64,000 nucleotides of DNA from Acidithiobacillus sp. YTS05 (lineage in GTDB: Bacteria > Pseudomonadota > Gammaproteobacteria > Acidithiobacillales > Acidithiobacillaceae): NCBI RefSeq assembly GCF_024396695.1, contig NZ_CP094359.1:2201501-2265500 (forward strand), read 5' to 3'. Positions 21,691 to 33,688 of the stretch are shown one piece after another; position 1 is the stretch's first letter; each line of letters starts with the position of its first letter. A program made the position numbers and the translations under genes. The notes beneath the pieces were generated by a model, which saw only the letters and a list, made by a program, of their open reading frames with translations, was not told the DNA's origin and did no database searches.

Positions 21691-23043
21691 CTAGACCGCC
21701 ACAGATTCGGTCACACCGGCGGCCACTTGCGCCCGCAACTCCTCAGCGACCTTTTGCGCCAGCCCACAGTCAACCGCCTCTACCATGATACGCAACAGTG
21801 GTTCGGTACCCGAGGCACGCACCAGAAGTCGCCCGCGTCCGGCGAGCTGTGCCTCCGCTGCCTGCAGCAATTGCTGCACATCGGGGCGGTCCAAGTGCTG
21901 GCGCGCGTCTGGCAGGCGCAAATTGAGCAAAACCTGCGGATACAGTTTCAGACCAGCGGCCAGCTCATGCAGACTCCTGCCTTTCTGCTGCAAAAAGGCA
22001 AGCACCTGCAACGCCGCAAGAATGGCATCGCCCGTGGTATTTGCGGGAGTGATGAGGTGACCGGAATTCTCCCCACCCAAGGGATAGCCCAGACGGCGCA
22101 TCGTCTCCAGCACATATCGGTCTCCCACAGCGCTGCGCACGAAAGGCACTCCCTGCTCTGTCAGCGCCTTTTCCAAGGCGAGATTGCTCATCACCGTACC
22201 GACGACCCCTGGCAAGGCGCCCCGTTCCCGGAAGGCCTGCGCCAGCAGCCACAGGACGGCATCGCCATCCCAGGTATTACCTCGCGCATCCACGAGCAGG
22301 ACGCGATCGCCATCGCCATCCAGGGCGATCCCCAGATCGGCCTGTCGCTCGCGCACTGCAGCAATGAGCGCCTGCGGCGCCGTCGAACCGACCCCATCAT
22401 TGATATTGACACCGTTGGGTCGCGCTCCGATGCTCTCCACCTGCGCACCCAGCTCGCTGAACACCATGGGCGCGACCTTATAGCCGGCACCGTGGGCGGC
22501 ATCGACAACGATCCGCACGCCGCGCAGATCGGCGGACGCCGGAAAGGTCGTCTTGCAGTATTCGACATAGCGACCGGCGGCATCCTCCACGCGGCGTGCC
22601 TTCCCCAAAGAGTCTGCAGCAGCACAGCGCATGGGTCCTTCCAGCTCGGCCTCAATGGCTTCCTCCACCGTATCCGGGAGCTTGTAGCCATCGCCAGAGA
22701 AAAACTTGATGCCGTTATCTTCGTAAGGGTTGTGCGAAGCGCTGATGACGATGCCGGCATGGGCCCGCAGGGTACGCGTCAGGTAAGCGATGGCGGGCGT
22801 CGGCAGCGGGCCAACCAACAATACATCGACGCCTGCCGCCGCCAGCCCGGATTCCAGGGCCGATTCGAGGAGGTAGCCAGAAAGGCGGGTGTCTTTACCA
22901 ATCAGCACCTGCGGCCTGCCGGCTACCCCCCTGGTGAGCACCCTACCCGCAGCCCAGCCGAGCTGCAGGATCCAATCCGCACGCATGGGCATTTCTCCCA
23001 CCCGACCGCGCACGCCGTCGGTTCCGAAAAATTTTCTGGCCAT
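21691..23043 (-). CDS. glmM: Phosphoglucosamine mutase
   Basis: Converts glucosamine 6-phosphate to glucosamine 1-phosphate on the route to UDP-GlcNAc for peptidoglycan and LPS. 450 residues starting MARKFFGTDGVRGRVG at 23043. The phosphoserine loop ISASHNPYEDNGIKFF (active Ser about 103), metal loop DGDGDR (about 244), substrate loop GGENSGH and the C-terminal phosphate loop RASGTEPLLR are all present. It follows folP by seven bases, the E. coli gene order. Confidence 0.97.
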   Translation of the reverse strand: MARKFFGTDGVRGRVGEMPMRADWILQLGWAAGRVLTRGVAGRPQVLIGKDTRLSGYLLESALESGLAAAGVDVLLVGPLPTPAIAYLTRTLRAHAGIVISASHNPYEDNGIKFFSGDGYKLPDTVEEAIEAELEGPMRCAAADSLGKARRVEDAAGRYVEYCKTTFPASADLRGVRIVVDAAHGAGYKVAPMVFSELGAQVESIGARPNGVNINDGVGSTAPQALIAAVRERQADLGIALDGDGDRVLLVDARGNTWDGDAVLWLLAQAFRERGALPGVVGTVMSNLALEKALTEQGVPFVRSAVGDRYVLETMRRLGYPLGGENSGHLITPANTTGDAILAALQVLAFLQQKGRSLHELAAGLKLYPQVLLNLRLPDARQHLDRPDVQQLLQAAEAQLAGRGRLLVRASGTEPLLRIMVEAVDCGLAQKVAEELRAQVAAGVTESVAV

Positions 23044-23050
23044 ATTCGCT

Positions 23051-23892
23051 TTATCCTGTCGCTTCCATCGCTTCCCAAATGTTGAGTGCCTGCCGCGTAG
23101 CGGCAACATCGTGCACCCGATAGATCGCGCTGCGACACCGCTGTCGGGTCCAGAGGAGGGCCGCCACACTCGCTACCACACGCTCACCGGGGTTTTCCAC
23201 GCCGGCAATCTCCCCCAAAAACCTTTTGCGCGACACGCCGAGCAGAATGGGGTGCCCAAGCGTCGCCAAGCGGTCGAGATGCCGCAGCAGGCGAATATTA
23301 TCAGCCTGTTCCTTGGCAAAACCGATGCCCGGATCGAGCACGATGGACTCCGCGCGGATACCCGCCTGCAGGCACGCATCGCGCCGCTGGGCAAGATAGT
23401 CATGTACCTCGGTAAGCACATTTTCGTAGGCGGTGAGGGTCTGCATGGTAGCTGGAGTTCCACGCATATGCATCAGGCAAACATCAAGCCCTAATTCTGC
23501 CACCGTCGCCAGCGCATCGGGATCAAAGCTCAGGGCACTGACATCGTTGATGAGGCTAGCTCCGTACGCATGGGCGGCACGCATCACCGCTGCCTTACGG
23601 GTATCCACAGAAATGGGTAGGGGAATCTCGGCGCGGATCGCCTCCAAGGCGGGCAGGAGGCGTTCGAGTTCCTCCTCTACCGAAACTTCCATCGCTCCCG
23701 GCCGCGTCGACTCCGCACCGAGATCAAGGATGTCCGCCCCCTCCGCCCACAAACGACGTGCATGAGCCAAGGCCGCAGTCACCGAGACATAGCGACCACC
23801 ATCAGAAAAAGAGTCTGGGGTCAGGTTGATGATCCCCATGATACAAGAACGCCCCTGCAGCCAGGGGCGTCTTTGCTGCAGCACAGCAGAAC

Positions 23893-23896
<4 letters not shown>
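23051..23896 (-). CDS. folP: Dihydropteroate synthase
   Basis: Condenses p-aminobenzoate with hydroxymethyl-dihydropterin diphosphate in folate synthesis; target of sulfonamides. 281 residues. TIM-barrel signatures: [16 protein letters not shown] (about 19), [12 protein letters not shown] (about 58), SLINDVSA (about 112), [14 protein letters not shown] (about 190) and the C-terminal YRVHDV. The start is uncertain: TTG at 23896 overlaps the ftsH stop as TTGA, and GTG at 23884 is four codons later; no ribosome-binding site decides between them. Confidence 0.94.
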
Positions 23897-25815
<1,919 letters not shown>

Positions 25816-25872
25816 TTCCTCACCTCCCCCATCGGGAGTTTAGATCGGGTACAAAATACCCCAACATGTGCG

Positions 25873-25901
25873 ATCTTAGACCTCTGCAGAAAAACTGACA
25901 A
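25873..25901 (-). promoter_or_regulatory. Sigma-70-type promoter for ftsH
   Basis: On the minus strand TTGTCA (25901-25896) and TAAGAT (25878-25873) are 17 bp apart, about 58 bases before the ftsH ATG. I looked for a heat-shock (sigma-32) pattern, as ftsH is a sigma-32 gene in E. coli, and saw none. Confidence 0.55.
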
Positions 25902-25934
25902 TAGCGCACCCCGCGCATAGCGGATAACCCAGCA

Positions 25935-27377
25935 TCATTGGGTACCGCCAACCGTGAGATCACGAATTTTCAATGTTGGCTGACCGACTCCCACCGGCAC
26001 GCTCTGTCCGTCTTTCCCACAGGTCCCCACTCCTGGATCTAATTGGAGGTCGTTGCCAATCATTTCAACCCGCGTGAGCACATCCGGCCCGTTTCCAATC
26101 AGGGTCGCTCCTTTGACTGGACGCGTGATGCGGCCATTCTCGATCAGATACGCTTCCGAGGCCGAGAACACGAACTTGCCGCTGGTGATGTCGACCTGCC
26201 CACCGCCGAAGTTCACGGCATATAGCCCCTTCTTGACACTGGCGATAATTTCCTGCGGATCGTGCTGACCATTGCGCATGTAGGTATTAGTCATACGCGG
26301 TATAGGCAGATGCGCATAGGATTCACGCCGACCGTTACCGGTAGGGGCAACCCCCATAAGCCGGGCATTCAGACTGTCCTGCAGATACCCGCGCAGAATG
26401 CCGTCTTCAATCAGTACGGTACATTGGGTTGGATGCCCTTCATCATCAAGATTGAGACTTCCCCGCCGGCCGCTCAGGGTGCCATCGTCCACCACCGTGA
26501 CCCCGGGCGCGGCTACCCGCTGCCCAACGCGACCAGAGAAAGCGCTAGTGCCTTTGCGGTTGAAATCCCCCTCCAGACCATGACCGATGGCCTCGTGCAG
26601 CAGAATACCCGGCCAACCAGGCCCGAGGACAACTTCCATACCGCCGGCCGGAGCGGCCTCCGCCTCGAGGTTGACCAGCGCCTGCCGCACTGCCTCACGG
26701 GCATACTCCTCGGCCACGTCGCTGGCAAGAAATGCGCGATAGTCGTGGCGTCCCCCTCCACCGGCGCTTCCCTGTTCCCGCCGACCATTCTCCTCGGCGA
26801 TCACCGTGACGTTCAGTCGCACCAACGGTCGCAAATCGGCAGCCAGACTGCCATCCAGACGCGCCACCAATACCACCTCGTAGCGCGCGGCCAGACTGGC
26901 CATTACCTGCACCACACGCGGATCGGCTGCCCGTGCAGCCACTTCCAGACGCTCGAGAAGGGCGATTTTCTCGCGATTTTCGATGCTCGCCAGAGGATCG
27001 ACGTTTGGATACAAATCCAGACCGCTGCGGGAGCGCCACTGCAGCGCCCGCTGCTCGCCCGGGTGATGAACGATGCTGCGCGCCGCTTCCGCTGCTCCCA
27101 GCAGTGCCTCCACCGCGATTTCATCGGAGTAGGCCAGACCCTGGCGTTCTCCCTGGATAGCACGCACCCCCACTCCTTGATGAATGCTGTGACTGCCCGA
27201 TTTGACCACTCCTTCTTCCAGGCTGAAAGCCTCGCTACGGCTGTATTGAAAGTACAGATCCGCATCGTCAAGGGCGCGGCGGCGCAACTGCGTAAAGGTG
27301 CGCTCCAGTGCCGTCTCGTCGATTCCTGCGGGCTGCAGCAAATTTTCCCGGGCGAGATCGAGGGCGTTATTCGTCAT
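25935..27377 (-). CDS. tldD: Metalloprotease TldD
   Basis: TldD partners with TldE/PmbA to form a zinc protease that trims unfolded or modified peptides (microcin B17 maturation, CcdA turnover in E. coli). 480 residues from the ATG at 27377, with GGAGAAG seven bases upstream. The zinc-binding helix [16 protein letters not shown] (about 260) and the C-terminal [21 protein letters not shown] are characteristic. No tldE is in the window. It lies upstream of ftsH on the same strand, with a promoter in the gap. Confidence 0.95.
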   Translation of the reverse strand: MTNNALDLARENLLQPAGIDETALERTFTQLRRRALDDADLYFQYSRSEAFSLEEGVVKSGSHSIHQGVGVRAIQGERQGLAYSDEIAVEALLGAAEAARSIVHHPGEQRALQWRSRSGLDLYPNVDPLASIENREKIALLERLEVAARAADPRVVQVMASLAARYEVVLVARLDGSLAADLRPLVRLNVTVIAEENGRREQGSAGGGGRHDYRAFLASDVAEEYAREAVRQALVNLEAEAAPAGGMEVVLGPGWPGILLHEAIGHGLEGDFNRKGTSAFSGRVGQRVAAPGVTVVDDGTLSGRRGSLNLDDEGHPTQCTVLIEDGILRGYLQDSLNARLMGVAPTGNGRRESYAHLPIPRMTNTYMRNGQHDPQEIIASVKKGLYAVNFGGGQVDITSGKFVFSASEAYLIENGRITRPVKGATLIGNGPDVLTRVEMIGNDLQLDPGVGTCGKDGQSVPVGVGQPTLKIRDLTVGGTQ

Positions 27378-27490
27378 GACGTGCTTCTCCGACTGAATGT
27401 TGCGAAAGAGTATGCGCCGGCCAGCGATATAGAACAAGTCTAAATTTTTTATGCAATTTCTGCACTGCCTATCCCCAGGTCATCCACAGC

Positions 27491-27518
27491 TTGTCAACAC
27501 TATATATAGTGTTGACAA
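27491..27518. promoter_or_regulatory. NrdR-type operator within a perfect 28-bp palindrome
   Basis: The half-site TTGTCAACACTATA is followed by its exact reverse complement. Its core at 27497-27512 (ACACTATATATAGTGT) matches the known NrdR box pattern. The right end overlaps the -35 of the nrdA promoter. NrdR is the ATP/dATP-sensing repressor of ribonucleotide reductase genes; the nrdR gene itself is not in this window. Confidence 0.85.
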
Positions 27519-27539
27519 TGGCACTGGGATAACTATATT
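27512..27539 (+). promoter_or_regulatory. Sigma-70-type promoter for nrdAB
   Basis: TTGACA (27512-27517) and TATATT (27534-27539) with a 16-bp spacer. A start about 27546 would leave a 20-base leader containing AAGGAGG. The -35 is embedded in the palindromic NrdR box and the -10 in the second box, so repressor binding would block polymerase directly. Confidence 0.75.
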
Positions 27540-27545
27540 TTGTGC
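27530..27545. promoter_or_regulatory. Second, weaker NrdR-type box
   Basis: TAACTATATTTTGTGC matches the first box at 11 of 16 positions. Centre-to-centre spacing is 33 bp, about three helical turns, as expected for the tandem boxes bound by NrdR. It covers the nrdA -10. Confidence 0.65.
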
Positions 27546-27564
27546 TATCACCAAGGAGGAGCCC

Positions 27565-30393
27565 ATGCCCAGCACTGCCACAGCCGTTGTCCCGGACCTG
27601 TCCGATTCCCGTCACCGCGTCATCCGCCGCAATGGAGCGGTGGTGCCCTTCGATGCCAGCAAAATTCAGGTCGCCATGACCAAAGCCTTCCTCGCGGTGC
27701 AAGGCACGGGCGGAGCCGCCAGTGCGCGTGTCCGGGAACAGGTAGCAAAACTCACGGAACAGGTGCTCGGCGCACTGGAGCGTCGGCAACCGGGCGGCGG
27801 CACCTTCCACATCGAAGATATCCAGGATCAGGTCGAATTGGCGCTGATGCGTGCCGGGGAGCATGAGGTGGCGCGCGCTTACGTTCTCTACCGGGAAGAG
27901 CGCGCACGGGAACGCGCTCGGCAGAAACAGCAGGAGCAGGAGCTATGCACGGAATTGCAGGTGCGTCAGGCCGATGGCAGCAGCCAGCCCCTCGATCGCG
28001 AGCGCTTGCGGGCCGTCATCGACGAAGCCTGTGCCGGTTTGGGTGCAGCGGTTTCCCCAGAACTGATCCTGCAATCCACTCTGAAAAATCTCTACGATGG
28101 AATCAGTGAGGCTGAACTCTATCAAGCTCCCATTCTTGCCAGCCGCATCCTGATCGAGCGCGACCCCGCCTATGCCTACGTGTCGGCGCGCCTGCTCCTC
28201 GACCGCATCCGTCGCGAGGTGGTCGGGCAGCCATGTACCCAGGCGCAGATGACAGAGCGTTACAGCGACTATTTTCGCGATTATCTAGCCACGGGTATCG
28301 AGCACGAACTCATCGACCCGCGTCTGGCGCAGTTCGACCTCGATCGCATCACCGCAGCGCTACGCCCAGAGCGTGACCTGAATTTTCAATATCTGGGCCT
28401 GCAGATCCTCTATGATCGCTATTTCCTGCACGTGCGCGAGCGGCGCATCGAATTGCCGCAGGCCTTCTGGATGCGCGTCGCAATGGGCCTCGCCATCGAG
28501 GAGATCGATCGCGAGGAGCAGGCCATCGCCTTCTATGAGGTACTTTCTCAATTCGATTTCGTCAGCTCCACTCCTACCCTATTCAATTCCGGTACGCTAC
28601 GACCGCAGTTGTCGAGCTGCTTCCTCACCACCGTCGCCGATGATCTCGATGGCATCTACGAGTCGATCAAGGACAATGCCCTGCTCTCCAAGTATTCCGG
28701 TGGCCTTGGCAATGACTGGACGCGGGTACGCGCCCTGGGTTCTTACATCAAGGGCACCAACGGTAAGAGCCAAGGCGTGGTCCCCTTCCTCAAAGTAGTG
28801 AATGACACCGCGGTTGCCGTCAATCAGGGTGGTAAGCGCAAGGGTGCCGTCTGCGCCTATCTCGAAACCTGGCATCTGGACATCGAAGAATTTCTCGAGC
28901 TGCGCAAGAACACCGGCGATGATCGGCGCCGCACCCACGATATGAACACCGCCAACTGGATCCCTGACCTATTCATGGAACGGGTAGAGGCGGGCGCCGA
29001 CTGGACGCTCTTCAGCCCCAACGACGTCCCCGAGCTCCATGATCTGACCGGCGCTGCCTTCCGCGCCCGTTACGAGGAATACGAAGAGCAGGCACTGGCG
29101 GGCAAGATCGAGCTCTACAAACGACTGCCGGCCGTGCAACTGTGGCGCAAGATGCTGACCATGCTCTTCGAGACCGGTCATCCGTGGATCACCTTCAAGG
29201 ACCCCTGCAATCTGCGCAGCCCGCAGCAGCATGTAGGCGTGGTGCACAGCTCCAATCTCTGCACGGAAATCACCCTGAACACCAGCGACAAGGAAATCGC
29301 CGTCTGCAACCTGGGGTCGGTGAATCTTGTCGCGCATCTGCGTCAGCCGGCGGGGCAGGATCCGCTAGCCCTGAACCCTGACCTGAGCGCGGAGCAGATC
29401 CTCGCCGCCATCGATGGCGAAAAGTTGGCGCGCACCATCCGGGTGGCCATGCGCATGCTCGACAATGTCATAGACATCAACTACTACGCCCTCGGCAAGG
29501 CACGCAATAGTAATCTGCGTCACCGCCCCGTAGGACTGGGTTTGATGGGTTTCTCCGACGCCCTTCTCGCCCTGCGCATTCCCTATGCCTCGGATGCTGC
29601 GGTGCGCTTTGCGGATATCAGCCAGGAACTGATCAGCTACCATGCCATCGATGCCTCGGCCGACCTCGCCCGCGAGCGCGGTACCTACCAAAGTTTCGCA
29701 GGCTCCCTCTGGAGCCAGGGGGTGCTGCCCATCGACAGCATCGAGATTCTGGCGCAGAGCCGCAGTCAGGGGGTCGATCTCGACCGTAGCCAGCAGCTCG
29801 ACTGGTCGGGCCTGCGCGAGAAGGTGCGCGGTGGCATGCGCAACAGCAACTGCCTGGCCATTGCTCCGACGGCGACGATCTCCAATATTGTTGGGGTCAG
29901 CCAGGGGATCGAGCCGATCTACCAGAACCTCTACGTCAAATCGAACCTTTCCGGCGAGTTCACCGTGGTCAATCAGTATTTGGTGGAGGACCTCAAGCGC
30001 CTGGATTTGTGGGATGAGGTGATGGTCAACGACCTCAAGTACTTCGATGGCTCGGTCGCGCCCATCGACCGCATCCCGGCTGCCCTGAAGCCCCTCTATG
30101 CCAATGCCTTCGAGACCGATCCCGACTGGTTGATCGAAGCAGGCGGCAGGCGGCAGAAGTGGCTGGATCAGTCGCAGAGCCTGAATCTGTATTTCGGTAC
30201 GCCCTCGGGCAAGAAGATCGACGATACCTATCGCCTGGCTTGGCGGCGCGGTATCAAGACCACCTATTACCTGCGCTCTTTGGGAGCCACCGCGGCAGAA
30301 AAATCCACGGTGCAGACCGGTACCCTCAATGCGGTGCCCGGCAGCCTCAAGGCCTGCGCCATTGACGACCCCACCTGCGAGGCCTGCCAGTAA
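27565..30393 (+). CDS. nrdA: Ribonucleotide reductase class Ia, large subunit
   Basis: Reduces ribonucleoside diphosphates with the radical delivered by NrdB. 942 residues from the ATG at 27565, which follows AAGGAGG; a longer in-frame reading would run through the operator. It has a complete ATP-cone (about 17-112), then a second, degenerate cone-like stretch (about 130-220) as in Pseudomonas-type NrdA, explaining the length over E. coli's 761. Catalytic segments: SSNLCTEITLN, MRNSNCLAIAPTATISNIVG and the redox-active C-terminal CAIDDPTCEACQ. The cone implies dATP feedback inhibition. nrdB follows 24 bases later. Confidence 0.96.
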   Translation: MPSTATAVVPDLSDSRHRVIRRNGAVVPFDASKIQVAMTKAFLAVQGTGGAASARVREQVAKLTEQVLGALERRQPGGGTFHIEDIQDQVELALMRAGEHEVARAYVLYREERARERARQKQQEQELCTELQVRQADGSSQPLDRERLRAVIDEACAGLGAAVSPELILQSTLKNLYDGISEAELYQAPILASRILIERDPAYAYVSARLLLDRIRREVVGQPCTQAQMTERYSDYFRDYLATGIEHELIDPRLAQFDLDRITAALRPERDLNFQYLGLQILYDRYFLHVRERRIELPQAFWMRVAMGLAIEEIDREEQAIAFYEVLSQFDFVSSTPTLFNSGTLRPQLSSCFLTTVADDLDGIYESIKDNALLSKYSGGLGNDWTRVRALGSYIKGTNGKSQGVVPFLKVVNDTAVAVNQGGKRKGAVCAYLETWHLDIEEFLELRKNTGDDRRRTHDMNTANWIPDLFMERVEAGADWTLFSPNDVPELHDLTGAAFRARYEEYEEQALAGKIELYKRLPAVQLWRKMLTMLFETGHPWITFKDPCNLRSPQQHVGVVHSSNLCTEITLNTSDKEIAVCNLGSVNLVAHLRQPAGQDPLALNPDLSAEQILAAIDGEKLARTIRVAMRMLDNVIDINYYALGKARNSNLRHRPVGLGLMGFSDALLALRIPYASDAAVRFADISQELISYHAIDASADLARERGTYQSFAGSLWSQGVLPIDSIEILAQSRSQGVDLDRSQQLDWSGLREKVRGGMRNSNCLAIAPTATISNIVGVSQGIEPIYQNLYVKSNLSGEFTVVNQYLVEDLKRLDLWDEVMVNDLKYFDGSVAPIDRIPAALKPLYANAFETDPDWLIEAGGRRQKWLDQSQSLNLYFGTPSGKKIDDTYRLAWRRGIKTTYYLRSLGATAAEKSTVQTGTLNAVPGSLKACAIDDPTCEACQ

Positions 30394-30417
30394 GGCAGCC
30401 GAAAACTGGAGAGACCG

Positions 30418-31536
30418 ATGCTAGATTTTGCAGAAGAACAACCGCAGTCCATCACCCTGCCTGCTTACCACGAACAAGGTCAGGCCGGCGCCGATATTGG
30501 CATCCAGGCCAGCAGCTTTGCCCGTGTGCGCGCCGAAGACAAACGCATCATCAATGGCAAGGCCGATGTCAACCAATTGGTACCCTTCAAGTACCAGTGG
30601 GCCTGGGACAAGTATCTCGCGGCCTGCGCCAATCACTGGATGCCGCAAGAGGTCCAGATGGCCCGCGACATCGCCCTCTGGAAGGATCCCAAGGGCTTGA
30701 CGGAGGACGAGCGCCGCATCGTCAAACGGAATCTCGGCTTTTTTGTGACCGCCGACAGTCTGGCAGCCAATAACATTGTGCTCGGTACCTACCGTCACAT
30801 CACCGCGCCCGAGTGCCGCCAGTATCTGCTGCGCCAGGGCTTTGAAGAGGCCATTCATACCCACGCCTACCAGTACATCGTCGAATCCCTGGGGCTCGAC
30901 GAAGGGGAGATCTTCAATATGTATCATGAAGTCCCCTCGGTACGCGCCAAGGATGATTTTCTCATCCCCTTCATCGAAGTCCTGGCGGACCCCAATTTCA
31001 AGACCGGTACGCCAGAAAATGACCAGCTGTTGCTGCGCTCCCTGATCGTTTTCGCCACTATCATGGAAGGCATGTTCTTCTATGTGGGGTTCAGTCAGAT
31101 CCTGGCCATGGGGCGGCAGAACAAGATGGTCGGTGCCGCCGAACAGTACCAGTACATCCTGCGCGACGAATCGATGCACTGCAATTTCGGCATCGACATG
31201 ATCAACCAGATCAAGATCGAAAATCCGCACCTGTGGACCGAGGAATTCCAGGAAGAGATCATCGCCCTGATTCATCAGGGTGTGGAACTCGAATGCGCCT
31301 ACGCCGACGACACCATGCCGCGTGGCGTGCTCGGGCTGAATGCGCCAATGTTCAAGGACTATGTGCATTTCATTGGTAATCGCCGGCTCAGCCAGATCGG
31401 TCTCAAGCCGCAGTGGGAGGGGGTCAAAAACCCTTTCCCGTGGATGAGCGAGATGATGGATCTGAAGAAGGAAAAGAACTTCTTCGAGACCCGAGTCACC
31501 GAATATCAAACCGGTGGCGCCCTGAGCTGGGACTGA
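30418..31536 (+). CDS. nrdB: Ribonucleotide reductase class Ia, small (radical) subunit
   Basis: Ferritin-like subunit holding the diiron-tyrosyl radical, 372 residues. Ligands visible by pattern: Asp-113 in TADSLAANN, Glu-144 and His-147 in EEAIHTHAY, later Glu and His in the EGMFFY and ESMHCNFG helices. Tyr-151 sits at the same offset from the ligands as the E. coli radical Tyr-122, so a Y-radical (class Ia) enzyme is expected rather than a radical-free Ic type. It shares the nrdA promoter. Confidence 0.96.
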   Translation: MLDFAEEQPQSITLPAYHEQGQAGADIGIQASSFARVRAEDKRIINGKADVNQLVPFKYQWAWDKYLAACANHWMPQEVQMARDIALWKDPKGLTEDERRIVKRNLGFFVTADSLAANNIVLGTYRHITAPECRQYLLRQGFEEAIHTHAYQYIVESLGLDEGEIFNMYHEVPSVRAKDDFLIPFIEVLADPNFKTGTPENDQLLLRSLIVFATIMEGMFFYVGFSQILAMGRQNKMVGAAEQYQYILRDESMHCNFGIDMINQIKIENPHLWTEEFQEEIIALIHQGVELECAYADDTMPRGVLGLNAPMFKDYVHFIGNRRLSQIGLKPQWEGVKNPFPWMSEMMDLKKEKNFFETRVTEYQTGGALSWD

Positions 31537-31565
31537 TCTCTCGCCCGGAGGCCCCGCCGAAGATC

Positions 31566-31595
31566 TTGCAGAGGAGGGCCTGCGGGCGTTATCAT
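31566..31595 (+). promoter_or_regulatory. Promoter for tRNA-His
   Basis: TTGCAG (31566-31571) and TATCAT (31590-31595) with an 18-bp spacer. The expected start falls about five bases before the tRNA 5' end. Confidence 0.5.
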
Positions 31596-31606
31596 TCTTA
31601 TTCTTC

Positions 31607-31683
31607 GGTGACTGTAGCTCAGCAGGTAGAGCCCCGGATTGTGATTCCGGTTGTCGTGGGTTCGAGCCCCATCAGTCACCCCA
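31607..31683 (+). tRNA. tRNA-His (anticodon GTG)
   Basis: 77 nt including the extra G-1 (31607) opposite C73, the hallmark of tRNA-His. Acceptor GTGACTG/CAGTCAC, anticodon stem CCGGA/TCCGG with loop TTGTGAT (anticodon GTG), T-arm GGGTTCGAGCCCC, and encoded CCA. Confidence 0.96.
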
Positions 31684-31691
31684 TACAAAGC

Positions 31692-31725
31692 AAGGGTCTG
31701 AACATAGGTTCAGGCCCTTTTCTTT
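31692..31725 (+). terminator. Rho-independent terminator after tRNA-His
   Basis: A 12-bp stem (AAGGGTCTGAAC with GTTCAGGCCCTT, one T-G pair) around a four-base loop, followed by TTCTTT. It insulates the tRNA from metX. Confidence 0.8.
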
Positions 31726-31849
31726 GCTGAAGGAAGTCCCGATCCTCTGGTGCGATGCTGCTTCCAAAGAGTGGGCCGTGGAAGAACTCGCCATGCAGAG
31801 GCGGATCCTGTGGCTCGCGGAGTTTTTCCTTCGGACGCCTATCGAGTCC

Positions 31850-31878
31850 TTGTCCGCCGTGCGCCCCCTGAGTAGACT
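31850..31878 (+). promoter_or_regulatory. Sigma-70-type promoter for metX-metW
   Basis: TTGTCC (31850-31855) and TAGACT (31873-31878), 17 bp apart, ending 31 bases before the metX ATG. A small hairpin CTGAG-TAGA-CTCAG (about 31868-31881) overlaps the -10. No SAM riboswitch fold was recognised in the tRNA-His to metX gap. Confidence 0.6.
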
Positions 31879-31909
31879 CAGCCTTTCTTACAAGCCAGGC
31901 GGGACGTTG

Positions 31910-33061
31910 ATGCCGGAGCGCATACCCGATGATTGCGTGGGACTGGTAGAGTACCAGGACCTTCACATCACAGAAGATCTACTCTTGGAATGTGGCCGCA
32001 GTCTGCCCGGCTACACTCTGCGCTACGAGTGCTATGGTACGTTGAACAGCGCTCGCAGCAACGCCATTTTGATCTGTCACGCATTGTCTGGCGACCATCA
32101 TGCTGCCGGTTACCATTCCCCAACAGACAAAAAACCAGGCTGGTGGGACAGCATGATCGGGCCCGGCAAACCTATCGACACGCGACATTTTTTTGTGGTG
32201 TGCAGTAATTTCATTGGCTCCTGCAAGGGCTCCACCGGACCGGCGAGCATCAATCCGGCAAGCAACGAGCCTTGGGGGATGGACTTTCCCATGGTTACCG
32301 TGTCGGACTGGGTTCGTACCCAGGTCACCCTCAGCGATCATCTCGGCATCGATTGCTGGGCGGCAATCGTTGGCGGAAGTCTGGGTGGCATGCAGGTCCT
32401 GCAGTGGGCCATCGATTACCCGGAGCGCTTGCGACATGCCCTGGTCATTGCTGCAGCGCCCAATCTGAGTGCGCAGAACATCGGTTTCAACGAGGTCTGT
32501 CGTCAGGCGATCATGACCGATCCCGATTTTCACGGCGGGCACTATTACCGCTACGAAAGCAAGCCACGCCACGGCCTTGCCCTGGCGCGGATGATCGGCC
32601 ACATCACCTATCTCTCCGACGATGCCATGGGGCAGAAATTCGGTCGGGAAACACGGCTAGGCAAGACTCTTTCCTATGGCTTTGACATTGATTTCGAGGT
32701 CGAAAGCTACCTGCGCTATCAGGGATCCCGCTTCGTCGAGCACTTCGATGCCAACAGCTACCTCTACATCACCAAGGCACTCGACTACTTTGATCCCGCT
32801 GCCGCTTACGGAGGCAATCTCGCGGCAGCCCTCGCCAAGGTCCAAGCAAAATTTTTTGTCGCCAGCTTCAGCAGCGATTGGCGCTTTTCGCCCGAGCGAT
32901 CGCGCGAGATCGTGCAGGCCCTATATACCGCCGGCGCGCATGTGAGCTATGCCGAAATTGAATCCCATCATGGGCATGACTCGTTTCTGCTACCGATTCC
33001 CCAGTACTTACGGGTCATGCGCTCTTATCTGGAGCGTATGGCAGAGGAGCTCGGCGTATGA
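31910..33061 (+). CDS. metX: Homoserine O-acyltransferase MetX
   Basis: Acylates homoserine with acetyl- or succinyl-CoA, the first committed step to methionine. 383 residues of the alpha/beta-hydrolase fold. The catalytic triad is Ser-157 in GGSLGGMQ, Asp-323 in SSDW and His-356 in HGHDSF. I start at the ATG at 31910 ([17 protein letters not shown]), 31 bases after a good promoter; the frame runs 62 codons further upstream but that part is not conserved and overlaps the promoter. Sequence alone does not settle acetyl versus succinyl specificity. metW overlaps its stop by four bases. Confidence 0.93.
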   Translation: MPERIPDDCVGLVEYQDLHITEDLLLECGRSLPGYTLRYECYGTLNSARSNAILICHALSGDHHAAGYHSPTDKKPGWWDSMIGPGKPIDTRHFFVVCSNFIGSCKGSTGPASINPASNEPWGMDFPMVTVSDWVRTQVTLSDHLGIDCWAAIVGGSLGGMQVLQWAIDYPERLRHALVIAAAPNLSAQNIGFNEVCRQAIMTDPDFHGGHYYRYESKPRHGLALARMIGHITYLSDDAMGQKFGRETRLGKTLSYGFDIDFEVESYLRYQGSRFVEHFDANSYLYITKALDYFDPAAAYGGNLAAALAKVQAKFFVASFSSDWRFSPERSREIVQALYTAGAHVSYAEIESHHGHDSFLLPIPQYLRVMRSYLERMAEELGV

Positions 33062-33666
33062 GCCAGACATTGCGACACGACCTGCGGATCATTGCCGACT
33101 GGATTCGTCCCGGGAGTCGCGTGCTCGACCTGGGTTGCGGCGAAGGGGAATTGCTCTCTCATCTGCAGCAGCAAAAACAGGTCAAGGGTTACGGTATCGA
33201 ACTGGACGATGAGCGGGTGGCGGCGGCCTTGCGGCGGGGCGTGCCGGTCCTGCAACAAGACCTGGATAGTGGCCTGCGGCAATTTGCTAGCGGTAGCGTG
33301 GATACGGTGGTTTTGTCGTTGACCCTGCAGGCGGTGCATTACCCACTCGATCTTCTGTTGGAAATGTTGCGGGTGGGCCGCGAGGGAATCGTTACCTTTC
33401 CCAACATGGGCCATTGGCGCGCGCGCTGGCAACTCGGGGTCGGCGGGCACATGCCCATGACCGACGTTTTGCCACATACGTGGTACGATACCCCTAACAT
33501 CCACCTTTGTACCCTTCGCGACTTTGACGCCCTGTGCCACAAAAATCGCATCGAGGTGCGCGAGCGCGTAGTGTTGGACGATCGCCGTCGCAACACCGCG
33601 AGTAACCGCATTCTGCCCAATCTTCTCGGAGAAGTGGCACTCTATCGATGCGCCAAGGCGGACTGA
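33058..33666 (+). CDS. metW: Methionine biosynthesis protein MetW
   Basis: MetW is a SAM-dependent-methyltransferase-fold protein that in proteobacteria accompanies and supports MetX. 202 residues. It has the nucleotide-binding motif [12 protein letters not shown] (about 22-33) and the family C-terminal half [20 protein letters not shown] and [16 protein letters not shown]. The ATGA overlap with metX indicates coupled translation. The exact biochemical role is not fully settled in the literature known to me. Confidence 0.93.
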   Translation: MSQTLRHDLRIIADWIRPGSRVLDLGCGEGELLSHLQQQKQVKGYGIELDDERVAAALRRGVPVLQQDLDSGLRQFASGSVDTVVLSLTLQAVHYPLDLLLEMLRVGREGIVTFPNMGHWRARWQLGVGGHMPMTDVLPHTWYDTPNIHLCTLRDFDALCHKNRIEVRERVVLDDRRRNTASNRILPNLLGEVALYRCAKAD

Positions 33667-33688
33667 GCGCACGCCGCTGGAGCCAGCC

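Noticed and set aside
31724..31909. 62-codon N-terminal extension of metX
   Set aside because: It overlaps the tRNA-His terminator tail and a good promoter, and the conserved protein begins at the ATG at 31910.
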